Source: Spizellomyces punctatus DAOM BR117 (taxonomy: Eukaryota > Chytridiomycota > Chytridiomycetes > Spizellomycetales > Spizellomycetaceae). From it: DNA of 64,000 nt. Below the pieces are notes generated by a model, which made no database searches, was not told the origin of the DNA, and was given only the letters and a program-made list of their open reading frames with translations. This document shows positions 32,202-42,507 of the stretch, piece after piece. The stretch's first letter is position 1. Every line of letters starts with the position of its first letter. Made by a program: the position numbers and the translations under genes. The stretch covers positions 396,067-460,066 of the forward strand of contig NW_015971541.1 in assembly GCF_000182565.1 (NCBI RefSeq). The letters are read 5' to 3'.

Positions 32202-33587
32202 CTAGATAGTCTTCTTATCCAAAACCGTCTTCACTCTGCTTCTGTAATCATCCCAGTTATGATAGCAACCAGTCAATCTCCTGTGTCCAGTAAAAGCTGC
32301 TCGTCCATGCAATACCCGCCAGTTGTCCACCATGACAGCCCGACCGGGTCTTAATTGAGTCCACAATTCATTCCGCTTATCTCTCAATAATTTAATCCAT
32401 TCCTTCAAGGCTGCATAAAAGTCTCGCACTTCTGATGCAGAAAGATGATCCAATGTGGAACGATCATCATTGTTGAATCGGATTTGGTAAAGTTCTCTGG
32501 TGGTTGGGTCATGGTTGAGTATAGGTCGCCCGTATGTAGGTTCGATCAAGGTACTTTTGTCGCCGGCTGAGTGGGAGGAAATGCGTGTTCGGGAGAGAAT
32601 ATCATATGCCCATGGGTGCAGTGTTTGAAGTTGATGTGCAACGTGGAAACCATCCACGTAAAGTGATTCACCGCCTGTTCCGCGGTGCTCCAGAAGGTGG
32701 AAGAGTTGTAGTCCTATTGGATCCGTAAAGTACGTCGTGTCCGTGTGGGCAGGAAGACCGAGAGTCGTGTATGCAGTGTCGCCGTGTTCGAGATTGGCAG
32801 TAAAGTCCCAAAATCCTCCATAATGCGTTTCGCGAATGAATGAGATCCGCCGACCCAGCTGTTCTGTAGCTTCCGGGGTGGCCGGCACTCCATCTACGAA
32901 TCCTATTCCGTACACATCAATGTGTTCCAGCCACTTTGCCAATCCTTCTTCGTTTGCCATTACATCCTTATACTGGACAATCGGGAGCGATTCTGCAATA
33001 CTGGCATCCCACAGTTGTTTATCCCGCAGCAACTTCTTCTCTGCCAGTTTGGGATTGTAAGAATGCTGTCTCAGCCATGCCAAATCCATTACGCTTTCAT
33101 GTCCATCATCCTCCCAGACGAACTTGATGGTCTTGCCATCAGGCGACACGGCCATGCTAGATGGCTTGATGTTCAAGGGAATTGAGGCGGTATCTATCAA
33201 GCGCTGCTTCGTGATGGCATGAAAACATGAAGGGCAACGACAGTGGTCACGAAGCCAGATTCCGTTGAATGACGTTGTTGCATAATCCCCGAACCGGATA
33301 GTGACTCTGTTATCCGGCTCTACCCATGCAGTTGGCGTGTTGTCTAGATCATCGTCCATGCGTTGCGGGGCGGCGGTGGAAAGGGATGCGGCAGCGGAGC
33401 GAATTGGCAGCATAGGTGGCAGACATGATGGAAGGCTCGACGGGATGCGATTGACGGCAGGTAATAGAGGTCGCAAGATGCGACTTGACAGCGTCCGCGT
33501 TCGGTTTGCCAACAGCGTCGAGACGAGCCTGGTTGACATTTGACAGTGACTTTTGCTAATCAATAGTGAGCGTACAGAAGAAAACAA
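32202..33587 (-). CDS. Trimethyllysine dioxygenase (carnitine synthesis)
   Basis: Fe(II)/2-oxoglutarate dioxygenase that hydroxylates N6-trimethyllysine, the first step of carnitine synthesis in mitochondria. It is one exon of 461 residues. The first 50 residues are Ser/Arg-rich and fit a mitochondrial targeting peptide; a start at 33539 is also possible. Residues 90-180 form the GBBH-like N-terminal domain (WLRDHCRCPSCFHA). The catalytic domain has the iron triad: HTDTTYF for His and Asp, and DNWRVLHGR for the second His. VDGFHVAHQL and YQIRFNNDDRS match trimethyllysine dioxygenase better than gamma-butyrobetaine dioxygenase, the main alternative. Confidence 0.9.
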   Translation of the reverse strand: MFSSVRSLLISKSHCQMSTRLVSTLLANRTRTLSSRILRPLLPAVNRIPSSLPSCLPPMLPIRSAAASLSTAAPQRMDDDLDNTPTAWVEPDNRVTIRFGDYATTSFNGIWLRDHCRCPSCFHAITKQRLIDTASIPLNIKPSSMAVSPDGKTIKFVWEDDGHESVMDLAWLRQHSYNPKLAEKKLLRDKQLWDASIAESLPIVQYKDVMANEEGLAKWLEHIDVYGIGFVDGVPATPEATEQLGRRISFIRETHYGGFWDFTANLEHGDTAYTTLGLPAHTDTTYFTDPIGLQLFHLLEHRGTGGESLYVDGFHVAHQLQTLHPWAYDILSRTRISSHSAGDKSTLIEPTYGRPILNHDPTTRELYQIRFNNDDRSTLDHLSASEVRDFYAALKEWIKLLRDKRNELWTQLRPGRAVMVDNWRVLHGRAAFTGHRRLTGCYHNWDDYRSRVKTVLDKKTI

Positions 33588-34259
33588 GGAATAGGTAAAG
33601 TTCAGAGTGCAAATGAAGAAGATGGGAAGACCAAGATGAATGCCACAAACTATGAAACCAACATGCGACAGAACGAGGACGGGAAAGATGTTCGGGAACC
33701 AGCTTTTATGGAAGCCTGATTTGTCTATATATAGTTACATGGCATTTGAATTCAGCCAATCACAGGCGTGGAATCTCTAAATGCAGTGGCACAGTCATCA
33801 CGGAAGACAATCCCGCCAAGTCGGGAGGCAATTGGACATCTGACGTTGAACTTGGAGTGCCGAGACTTTTATCCTGCAAGGTGTCAAGGCCAGCTGATGC
33901 GGATGGTGTGTGAATGAATGTTTGAGGATATGTCGGTTGGAATGTTGGTGCATATCGCATGGTGCATATCGCATAGTCATGGAATAGCCCGCGCATATCA
34001 AAACCATAATTAAATAAACGGTTAGATGGTAACTGAAATTGCCGACCTGGCGGATTTCCAACGCATTTGTTTAACCGCACGGTTCCAACGGGATTATCCG
34101 GATAAGCCACGTTGTCATCACTGGCGCTGAGGTATGAAAAAGAAGCTTCCATGCGACATCGCCGTCGTTATCTCATCCGCCTGTGATCTCAGCGTTGTTT
34201 CTCTGACTTCCTTTTTGTTTGCACGAGCGCTTGCCTGAGTCACTACCAGAACCCCAAAC
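33588..34259. other. Divergent promoter region
   Basis: About 670 bp between two divergent genes. A 130-codon minus frame (33760..34152) has no family features and is not annotated. A direct repeat, GGTGCATATCGCAT followed 14 bp later by a near copy, lies at 33948-33975. Confidence 0.4.
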
Positions 34260-35919
34260 ATGGTCAACTCACCCCTTCCCTCCGATCTCACGTCAGAATG
34301 CCGGAAAGCCGCAAAGATCATTGAACATTTTATCAAACCCGAGAAGGGAAAAGGTCCAGACCAACTCATTCCCCCTCATATAATTGGTATGTACCTATTT
34401 TTTTCATCCGTGCTTTTGCGTTTGCGTGTCATGGCATGATGCTCACATGTTTGACGTGCAGCAAATGCCAAAGGTATAGCGGTTTTGACTGTCATAAAAG
34501 CCGGTTTTTTATTTTCCGGTCGTGCGGGTTCGGGACTGGTTATTGCAAGGTAGGAGACTGGGGCTGTCGAGCAATGTATATTCTTGCAGCGTCTGACAGA
34601 TTGCGATGGCGCCCCTACCTCTGCATAGACTCGATAATGGAGGTATGTATACGTTCTTCTGCTGTTCCTTTGCACGCACTATACTGATGTACTTCGCTTG
34701 GGTTAGGTTGGTCGGCTCCTTCGGCAATCGTATGTACCGGTGTGTGTGCATCCGCTCGCTGAATTGCATAGTTTTAATGCTGGTTTGGATTTCACTGCAA
34801 CCAGGGAACCGCAGGAATGGTACGGAATCGTCTGTGTTGAACGTTTCCGCATCTTTACTTGATGCTGATAATTATGGTGTCTCTAGGGTGTTGGTGGTCA
34901 AATTGGAGCAGAATTGACGGACTTCGTCATTATCTTGAACACAAGAGATGCGGTAAAAGCGTTCAGTCATGGGGGAAATGTGACACTTGGAGGAAACCTT
35001 TCTGGTGTGTATCAAACGAGTTGGGACATTGGTCGTGCTGCATTTACTCAACAAAATACCTCACAGTCGCTGCTGGGCCAATCGGACGTAACGCAGAGGC
35101 CGCAGGTACGGTTGGTAATTTTGCAGCCATTTTCTCATACAGGTAATGTGGGATCGATACATATGTCGTGTTGTCAACATTATTTATCTATCGTTGAACA
35201 GCAAAACGCGTGGACTTTTTGCGGGTGTTTCAATTGAGGGATCAGTGATTGTCGAACGCAAGGACGCCAATGCGACATTTTATCACCGCAAGGTATCTGC
35301 AAAGGAACTTCTCTCGGGGTCAATTCCTCCGCCGCCAGCTGCAGAAGAGTTGTACAGGTAATATTTGCATTTTGCAATCACACGACATGCCACGCGAAAT
35401 GAACCTTCTGTATTGCGCAGAGCTCTGAATCGACGCGCAGGCACCACCTCTACCCTACCCGGAAATGGCACTATGCCCGCCTCTTATGGTTCCAGTGGCT
35501 CCATCGCTCAAGCACCGTCCACCGGTATTGAGAATAGCAAACCAACAGCACCTGCTGCATGGGCCGCTCCACCACAGGGCTTCCTTAGCAACCCGGCACC
35601 TGGTGTTGCGGCTCCAGCGCAGGGCTTCCTCAGCAGTCCGACACCTGGCGTTGCCGCTCCACCTCCTCCAGCCACCAAGAAGGGTGATACGGCCGTTGCA
35701 TTGTACGATTTCGCGGGAGAGCGATCGGGAGATTTGGGCTTCAAGAAGGGAGATATTATTGTGATTGTCCAGAAGACCCAGAGTCAGAATGACTGGTGGA
35801 CGGGCAAATGTAATGGAAAGGAGGGCGCGGTAAGTGAAGAGCCAAGACGGTTATAGCAATCATGTTTCTCATTTTTACTATCTTTGTAGTTCCCGGCAAA
35901 TTACGTTGCCCTGCAGTAG
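34260..35919 (+). CDS. SYLF and SH3 domain protein (Ysc84/Lsb3, SH3YL1 family)
   Basis: Actin-patch/endocytosis protein that binds phosphoinositides through the SYLF domain and Las17/WASP through its SH3 domain. The N-terminal exon is 34260..34386. Inner exons include two micro-exons, 34629..34642 (14 nt) and 34805..34819 (15 nt), plus 34707..34729 (23 nt); an exon starts at 34887. Joined, they restore the family sequence SGLVIARLDNGGWSAPSAIG then TAGMGVGGQIGAELTDFVI. SYLF continues through FSHGGNVTLGGNLSVAAGP and KTRGLFAGVSIEG. A Pro/Ala-rich linker follows with two copies of the motif QGFLS-PGVAAP. The SH3 domain is ALYDFAGERSGDLGFKKGD to WWTGKCNGKEGAFPANYVALQ. About ten exons. Confidence 0.93.
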
Positions 35920-36465
35920 AGAGGCGTGATGTCTTGTTGATATGTACCTGTTACCTATTTTCGTACTTAGCTAGATTGTCTGCTGTATCGGTAGCACATG
36001 TTGGAGTGTTTGCGTTGTTTCCCGTCGTCAGCTAACGCGCCTGAATATCTAATAATATGTGGGAAGTATATGACATGAGGCACATCAGCTAGATATGGAC
36101 AGCATAACTGGCGTGACTGATTAAACTGCTCCAAGGACAATGCGACACTCATTGAAATTCTGTTCATTTTGCTCATGTTACGCCCCAAGCGCCGATTCTA
36201 TTTTGCAATATAAACAAGAACACTCCCGTGTGTGTACCCTCAATTCAGGCGAGATGCACCTCTTGAAAATGACCCTTGAAGAACCCTCTCTTGTTACCCA
36301 TGTTTCGTAACCAAGCTCTGTGACTAATGCGAGGATCAGGATGTGTGGTTAAATGTTACCGTGTGATGGTCAAAGAGTTTATCGTATGATATTAAATACT
36401 GGCAGGCCAAAAAAAGGATTATTTGAGCTGTTGGAGAAATTTGTGCATCGTATTTCATAGCTTAC
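35920..36465. other. Intergenic, no gene seen
   Basis: About 550 bp of 3'-flank sequence shared by two convergent genes. No open frame with protein features and no clear RNA were found. Confidence 0.4.
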
Positions 36466-36797
36466 CTAGAAATCATCGTTCACTTCTGAAAAATTGGTGC
36501 GCACGGCCGCTCCCCGCACGGAACTTCGTAGAAGGCTCGATAGCGAGATGACCTTAAGCAAACCAGAAACCATTCAACATACCAACCCAGCCAAAGCCAA
36601 AAAGCGTTCAATATATATACCGTGGACGCTCCGGCACTTTCCTCTCCTCGAACGGTTACGGTGGCAGGTGAGACTGTGAATAACCCAGCGGCAGCAGCTT
36701 GTCGGAATGTAAAAGATGGGGTAGTAGAAAAGCGGGGAAGGGAATGAAGGGTTGTTCGGCTGCGGGTTATCGATCGGAGGGCCGTGCGGAGTGACAT
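36466..36797 (-). CDS. Hypothetical small mitochondrial-type protein
   Basis: Candidate two-exon gene. Exon 1 from 36797 gives MSLRTALRSITRSRTTLHSL and PRFSTTPSFTFRQAAAAGLF, rich in Arg/Ser/Thr with no acids, as in a mitochondrial presequence. The donor is ACG|GTATAT near 36618. A possible AAG acceptor near 36557 gives VISLSSLLRSSVRGAAVRTN-FSEVNDDF and a stop at 36466. Length would be near 87 residues. A longer unspliced frame from 36899 is less likely. It is divergent from NDUFA13, 173 bp away. I do not recognise the family. Confidence 0.42.
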
Positions 36798-36970
36798 TGT
36801 GGTCGAACTAGGGATAACTGATCTCCAAACGGAGAGCCAAAGGCAGTCGCGAACTGGATGGCTCAACATCCCCATAGCAACGCACACCCACACCAACATG
36901 GCTTGAATTCCAGCCCGCGTTCAAGCAGGCTGATTCACATCCGATAGCACAAGCCATTACGCTAGACAAG

Positions 36971-37712
36971 ATGGCGACGGTGCAGGACCTTCCCCCCCAG
37001 GGAGGATTCCCTGATACGATTCAGTACAAGCGCTATCTTCCACGACGCGGTCCTTCTGGATTGGTCATTTTTGTGGCTGCTTTTGGTGTCATGGGCTATG
37101 GATGGTACTGGGTTGCCAAGGCCAATGCCGAGAGAAGGTGAGTTGATGAGGTCTGCTATGGGTGGGCAGTGTGAAGAACTGTGGTGGCTCTATTTGACAA
37201 GAGCGGAGCATAAATTATTTTTTGTAAAACTTTAAAAACCAACCTTGCTTTACACAGGGAGCTCCGCCGTGAAAAGGCCTGGACTCGCATCAACCTTGTT
37301 CCTCTCCTCCAAGCCGAAACTGACCGAGACCTGATTCGCCGCCTCGAAGCAGCCAAAAAGCGTGAAGGAGGCGTCATGGAAAACGTTCAAGAGTGGAAAC
37401 CATTGGACTTGAAGGCACCTGTGCCTGGAGTCGGAAAAGGAGGAAAATTCGATGCAAAGCAAGCAGAACCCGTCTATCACACTGATCGCTATGTCAACCC
37501 GTCGTTTTTGTTTATGCCTTGGGAGAGTGATGCGCGGATGGAGGCCCAATGGTGGCGTGGAACAAAGATGTTTTTGAGGGTGCGTAAGATTAGCTGCCCA
37601 GCATCGGAGTGAAGTACGTCAAAGAACTGACCTGTTCTGTTACACCTATCAGAATCCTCCATATCACGAGCGTGCTGACTTTACCAAGGAGGCTCCTCTG
37701 GGAGGCCAATAA
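36971..37712 (+). CDS. NDUFA13: Complex I subunit NDUFA13/GRIM-19
   Basis: Accessory subunit of mitochondrial NADH:ubiquinone oxidoreductase. Exons are 36971..37137, 37258..37579 and 37653..37712, giving about 182 residues. Family features: MATVQDLPPQGGFPDTIQYK and RYLPRRGPSGL at the N-terminus, one membrane helix (VIFVAAFGVMGYGWYWVA), then a long charged arm (REKAWTRINLVPLLQAETDR), ending in NPPYHERADFTKEAPLGGQ. Fungal copies are longer than the 144-residue human protein, and this one also has an added segment (VENVQEW-like, WKPLDLKAPVPG). The call is secure. Confidence 0.93.
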
Positions 37713-38596
37713 GCGGAAACTCCCGATTATAGAACCAAAGACATTCCATATATATCCGAGACCCTGTCTACTCGCCTCCGTTGGATCCGCGGCATGCCAA
37801 TTTGTAAGCGTGTATCTTGAGGGCTTGGGCGAACAAAAAAATAATAAAGACAAGCTGTGCGTCATATATGATGATTGTATACGAGTTTTTTGCCTCTGGT
37901 TGTGCCGGTCCTGAGGAGACCAGAAAATGACAAACGAACGTTACCCCGGACCTCTGGACATCAAGTATGCACGATGAGATAGAGCGGGGCCTGCCTGTAT
38001 GAGCTGTGCCCCGCACTAACGTCATCGCTTGCCTGCGCGCTCATTGTTAACAACTTATTCGCTTTGGCCCGCATCGTAATATGCCCTCTATCAGGTGTTT
38101 ATAAGTACGTACGCACCTCTTTCGATTGTAGCCGCAATGCAAACCTTTTCCAGGGGTCATTACAACGTGTCTTAATTCTGAACCATGTCTGAGAGGTCCT
38201 CAATTTTATGCATGGAAACTAGGCCAGCGTCTGCGTTAGATGCCAAGAAAGAAGAGCCATCCATGAAGGCGTGACGCCCCAGTCCACTTTGAGCAATCCA
38301 CAAGAATGTAAACCATCTACTCAAGAGAGGGAAAATGTACAGTCGTGGATATCTACACGTTAACTTATGAGGGTCTGCATGTTTGCAACGATATATTTTC
38401 CACTCCAAAATCAGCGGTATGCATGAGTCCCATTTACTGCCAACATCATCCGGTCCTCCATTCACATCTCTATCAGCAAGAATTCCCAGCACATAACCGA
38501 GCCCACCAATTACCGCGACAAAGCGCGTCTAAACGGGATATCGGAGATTACTGTTCATTCGCCGTCCTCAAACTCCGCTGCTTCAGGATCTTGTAT
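37713..38596. other. Intergenic with a doubtful minus ORF
   Basis: About 880 bp. A 106-codon minus frame ends at 38172, and an upstream reading near 38540 gives a membrane-like patch (VAVIGGLGYVLGILADRD), but I could not build a spliced gene with a start. A TATAAG-like word lies near 38100. Otherwise nothing was recognised. Confidence 0.3.
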
Positions 38597-38957
38597 TTAG
38601 ATGGCGGAAGGGCCAGTGAAGGGTTGACGGACAAGGACAGGCTTCTTCAACTCTCCTTCCATATGTTGAATGTATCGCTTGACGTAACCCTCCTCTTCCT
38701 TACTCTCGTATGTTATGGGCGCCGGGGGCTGCAACTTCTTGTACTGAATGACACCAGTGACGAGAGCCACGTAGCCGATGATACCGTAGAGGGCCACCTG
38801 ACGTGATGGAAAATTGTGAATATCGATGGAATTGTTACGTTCTCACGTCGTTCTCGTGTTCAGCGCGACTTCAGTAGAGACCTCTCACTCATACCTTGTA
38901 ACGGGGCACCTTCAAACCGGCAATGTTGTAAGGTTCAAAAGGGTTTCCTCCGGCCAT
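38597..38957 (-). CDS. ATP synthase subunit k-like small membrane protein (Atp19 type)
   Basis: Two exons, 38895..38957 and 38597..38797, in phase, giving 87 residues: MAGGNPFEPYNIAGLKVPRY then a single membrane helix (VALYGIIGYVALVTGVI) and a charged C-terminal arm (SKEEEGYVKRYIQHMEGEL). The size, the helix near residues 22-40 and the acid-lysine arm resemble fungal ATP synthase subunit k, a dimer-linked accessory subunit of the inner mitochondrial membrane. The likeness is moderate; another small inner-membrane protein is possible. Confidence 0.5.
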
Positions 38958-39319
38958 CGCGTCTTACTCAATGACTGTTGAAAAGCGAAAGCGATTGTAA
39001 TCCGTCTGGTTCGCTGTGGGTTGTCTTCCGTCCTTCCCGAATGCGGACCGTCTGTTGGTTGTCATGGTGATGGTTCAGTCACGTGAGAAGATCCAACCAC
39101 AGCAGTGCTAAGCCATCCCCGCAAATTTCTCGCGCGTTTTGGTGCACACAAAGAATTCTGGTGATGACGGCAGAAGGATAACGGTCGGGAAGGCCAAGCG
39201 GCAGGAGGACCGAAAGAAGACCACGCATCGACATGGCAGAGGGCCTTGCGAATTCCTAGAACGTTTTACCATTATCTTCTTACTGTTCAAAGACCGGTTC
39301 GGCATCACCAACCACAAGT
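38958..39319. other. Divergent promoter region
   Basis: About 360 bp between two divergent genes. It includes GTCACGTGAG near 39078, an E-box-like word (CACGTG). No gene is seen. Confidence 0.4.
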
Positions 39320-40324
39320 ATGCCAGGACTACCCAACCAGTATGCCGACGACACCCACATTGACGCAGCGGATATAATCTGCAACCCCGCTGTTCTCGAC
39401 CCACCTCGACGACCCCGCCCTTCCCTGCGACGTCCATCGTTTGGTCGTCGCCCTTCCTTTTTTCGTCGCCCATCCTTTTTCTCGGTCAAGAGCTTCCAAC
39501 TCCGCCGAGTTCCTGTTGGCGTCAAAACAAAAGTCGACTATAAACGCCTCTTCTTCTACTTTTCCCTCTTTTTCCCCACTTACGTTTTAACAGTCGTTAC
39601 TCTGGCGGCTATGAACGTCTACTATGTGCCATCTGTTGCAGATCAACGAAGTATTACTGCGTTGATGGAATACTCGTTTGGGTATTTCAAATATTGCTAT
39701 CGAATGGTGGACGACGGGGGAAGGCCCGAAGAGAACATTTCGCCTCAGATCAACTACCCAACTGAACTTCAATGTCAGTCTTACACAGATCTCTGTAGCG
39801 GGACGGGCACAGTGCGCTTTTGGACCAAGACGGATCCGTCACCCGGGGTGCCGGACCAATCTGTGTTTTGCGGAACTGAATGGCATTCAGCGGTTTCATT
39901 GGAAATTGCCGCCGCGGTTGCTGGAGCTGTAGCGGTTCTGTTCTTGATCGATAATGTTCTCGTGTGGTGGAATGTATCCTTATGGTATCACCCCGACCGA
40001 CACAAGTCATCCTCGGTCCGAACCGTTCGACGATTCTTTAAGAAAGTTATCATGATCTCTGTGGCGGCGCATATGATTTTGCAATGCATTGCCGTGTGGC
40101 TCATCTATGACATTCAGAGCAAAGGCAAGATTCGCTTCCCGAACGCCGTGCAGTTCCACTGGGGAATGTGGCTCAGCGTAATCAGTTGGGGGGCGGACTT
40201 CTTGTTTTTGGCACTGTTCCTGTTCTTTGATAAATTTACTTTTTTTGCTGTACCGGTGTATGAAGATGGGGAAGAGGCAACAGGTTCTGTAGCGTCCGAA
40301 TATTTGCGGAATCATAAAGTATAG
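39320..40324 (+). CDS. Four-helix membrane protein with RRPSF repeats
   Basis: One exon of 334 residues. Residues 30-55 are basic and carry SLRRPSFGRRPSFFRRPSFF: three RRPSF units, each a good protein kinase A type site. Four membrane helices follow: FYFSLFFPTYVLTVVTLAAM (about 80-100), ISLEIAAAVAGAVAVLFLID-type (about 190-212), IMISVAAHMILQCIAVWLIY (about 238-258) and WLSVISWGADFLFLALFLFF (about 285-305). The loop between helices 1 and 2 has several Cys (FKYCYRMV, LQCQSYTDLCSG, VFCGTEW), likely disulfide-bonded outside the cell. The tetraspan plan resembles fungal Sur7/claudin-like proteins, but I cannot assign a family. Confidence 0.8.
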   Translation: MPGLPNQYADDTHIDAADIICNPAVLDPPRRPRPSLRRPSFGRRPSFFRRPSFFSVKSFQLRRVPVGVKTKVDYKRLFFYFSLFFPTYVLTVVTLAAMNVYYVPSVADQRSITALMEYSFGYFKYCYRMVDDGGRPEENISPQINYPTELQCQSYTDLCSGTGTVRFWTKTDPSPGVPDQSVFCGTEWHSAVSLEIAAAVAGAVAVLFLIDNVLVWWNVSLWYHPDRHKSSSVRTVRRFFKKVIMISVAAHMILQCIAVWLIYDIQSKGKIRFPNAVQFHWGMWLSVISWGADFLFLALFLFFDKFTFFAVPVYEDGEEATGSVASEYLRNHKV

Positions 40325-40466
40325 GTAGACTTAGAGTAGTGGTGATCTCATGATTGGCTCGCTATTTATTGTTTTTCGTTTATGTACAGATAGATAATAT
40401 ACAGTAAGATGCATAATGAATAAATACTGAATATCTGGTAATGGTTGCAGCATCTCCAGTATCAAG

Positions 40467-40862
40467 TCATTCGTCCCCTGGGGGTCTCGGCACCCTCACC
40501 ATATCCCAATCGTCCCAATCCTCTTTCTTGCTGGTCAAATTCTGTGAAACAACAATCAGATCTACAAAGTCGCTAAAACTTTAACTTCGTTGCACATACC
40601 CAATATGCTTCCTGAACACTGAATGGCTTTCGATCTGCATCAAGTTGCAATTGCTCTTTCTTTGCCAGCTACAAAGATGCTTTAACCCTCATATTCTCTC
40701 TCGCCCAAGGAAAACTGTACAAACCAGTTTTGTCTTCTTGTCATGGTAATCATATCGTGTTTGGGCCAAGTGTGCCATGCCGTACGTTGCAAGGAGCATG
40801 GCGCCAAAGAAGGGCACACCGAGACGAAGGATATGTGAACGTGAGCGAGGAAAGAGTGGCAT
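40467..40862 (-). CDS. COX16: Cytochrome c oxidase assembly protein COX16
   Basis: Mitochondrial inner-membrane protein needed for assembly of complex IV (COX1/COX2 stage). Exons are 40725..40862, 40600..40668 and 40467..40541, in phase, giving 93 residues. Seen: a basic N-terminus (MPLFPRSRSHILRLG), one membrane helix (VPFFGAMLLATYGMAHL), then TRYDYHDKK, a family signature, and a C-terminal SVQEAYWNLTSKKEDWDDWD and RVPRPPGDE. Size and motif order fit COX16. It is divergent from PPIL1, 144 bp away. Confidence 0.9.
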
Positions 40863-41006
40863 GATGTCGCAGCAAAGAAACGACGCACTGTGTTGACGAG
40901 ATTGGGCATTTGGAGGGCTCAGAGATCACGTGACTAGCGACAGTGCTCTGGGGAACCCAACTCTTTCAACGATCTCCTCGCCCAGCCTGCAGAGAGATCA
41001 CCCAAC

Positions 41007-41997
41007 ATGACGCAACAAAATACTCGTTACGTTGTACTGGAAACGAGTGCTGGGTCAATAACCATTGAGCTGTACTGGAACCATGCGCCGAGAACCTGCG
41101 AGAATTTCTATCAACTGGTTGGTTGGAAATTGTCCCGAGAGGGCACGACGACAGATTAGGTTCCTGTGCACCTTCGAACTATTAACGTTAATATGGGATC
41201 ATCTTTTGTCAGGCGAAACGGGGGTATTATAATAATGTGAAAGTATGTCCTGCTAAAGTCACTAGCAAGCGCTAGCGTGTGAGAACCATGCTTATCTAGT
41301 TTCTCGTTGTTTTCAGTTCCACAGAATTATACCGGTATGTTTGACTATGGATTCAACTTGCCTCTCATTTGTCACTCTAGATCTTTTAACCTTGTGATTA
41401 CATGGTTGACGTTTTATACGTAGGATTTTATGATTCAAGGAGGTGTGGATCAAAAGAACGAACCTGTTAGATGGCGCACTGATTTTTGTATCTTCGTAGG
41501 GGATCCGACCGGAACAGGACGTGGAGGAACTAGTATTTACGGGTTGGCTATATCAGTTCAGCAATGAGCATAGTACTTGAGTTCTGATCTCCAATTACGA
41601 TCCACAGCGAGAAGTTCCCGGATGAGATACATCCTCAATTGAAGCACACTGGAGCAGGGATTATATCCATGGCAAACAGGTACGGTACTTGCGGTCATAG
41701 TTTGCGTTTGACTTTGTTCACCGATCATTACCCTCCAGCGGTCCAAATACCAACGGCTCCCAATTCTTCATCACCCTCGCGCCTACGCCGTGGTTGGACG
41801 GAAAGCATACGATTTTCGGAAGGGTTAGTGCGGGTATGAATGTGGTGAAAAGACTTGGATTGGTATGTGTGGTTTCTCTTTCCTAGAGTGCTTGCGGCCT
41901 TTTTGATGACGAATGCTTTGACTGTGTGCAGGTTCCAACCGACGCTGCAGATAGACCAAAAGACGATATTGTAATTTTGCGAACACAGGCACTTTGA
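41007..41997 (+). CDS. PPIL1: Spliceosomal cyclophilin PPIL1
   Basis: Peptidyl-prolyl cis-trans isomerase of the PPIL1 type, a member of the active spliceosome that contacts SNW1/SKIP. About eight exons can be joined from 41007 to a stop at 41997; the first ends near 41111 after [20 protein letters not shown] and [12 protein letters not shown]. Further parts: [76 protein letters not shown] and FGRV. The active-site residues (FHRII Arg, QGGD, FFITL, HTIFG His) are present. The gene is split into very short exons of 18-100 nt. Confidence 0.93.
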
Positions 41998-42217
41998 ATG
42001 ATATCCTGAGAGCCCCCTTTTATTTCCAATCACTTAATTAGTTACAAGACACAACGTGCGATATCGTTACGAGTTGGGCAATGGCTTCGCTCGGAGAAGA
42101 TATAGCACACAGTAGGGCGATATGGTTAGGGTTTCAAATGACTGGTTTTGTAGAAGAGCTTCTCATACGAGCCCCGAAGAGCCCACTGTCGGTCTATTCG
42201 TCTATCCCTACATTTGT

Positions 42218-42507
42218 TCACAAGAGTTCCTTCGCGTATTCCACCAAAAATGGTGCTATGGTTAAAAGAAAAACATATACGTCAGGTCCTCAAATACGTT
42301 GATATATGGTTTTGCCAATCCACTTCACTCACCGATGCGGATAGCAGCCACCACAGTCAGGAACTTGGTGAAGCTTTGTCGCACCTACGTGGTACATAAG
42401 CAACAGAGAAGCAACACTCAGAAGGGGGGGTGAGTAGATACCTTTACGCGGTTCTCGATAGCCTCTTCAAGGGTGATTTTTGGTGTTTGGGGACCGAAGG
42501 AGAACAT
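42218..42507 (-). CDS. TOM5: Tom5-like mitochondrial import receptor peptide
   Basis: A 51-residue peptide in three phase-consistent exons: 42442..42507, 42333..42384 and 42218..42255. It reads MFSFGPQTPKITLEEAIENR, VKVRQSFTKFLTVVAAIRIA and PFLVEYAKELL. Tom5 proteins start MFG/MF, have an acidic short cytosolic part, and end in one tail-anchor helix with a PF or SP kink and a Lys near the end; all of these are seen. Tom5 hands precursors to the TOM pore. The gene is too short for usual ORF lists. Assignment rests on pattern, not close identity. It converges with PPIL1. Confidence 0.62.

Noticed and set aside
33760-34152. 130-codon minus frame upstream of trimethyllysine dioxygenase
   Set aside because: No domain or targeting features; it covers the shared promoter region and overlaps in 3' direction with no known partner.
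36798-36899. Longer start of the small mitochondrial-type gene at 36899
   Set aside because: The added residues (hydrophobic and Val/Cys-rich) do not look like a presequence, while the ATG at 36797 begins a typical one.
38172-38492. 106-codon minus frame after the ATP19-like gene
   Set aside because: The best-looking protein patch lies upstream of its ATG, and no spliced model with a start could be made.
42124-42134. GGTTAGGGTTT, like a telomere repeat, possible telomerase RNA template
   Set aside because: A ten-base match in some phase of TTAGGG is expected about once by chance in 64 kb on two strands. The gap between PPIL1 and the Tom5-like gene is far too small for a fungal telomerase RNA.
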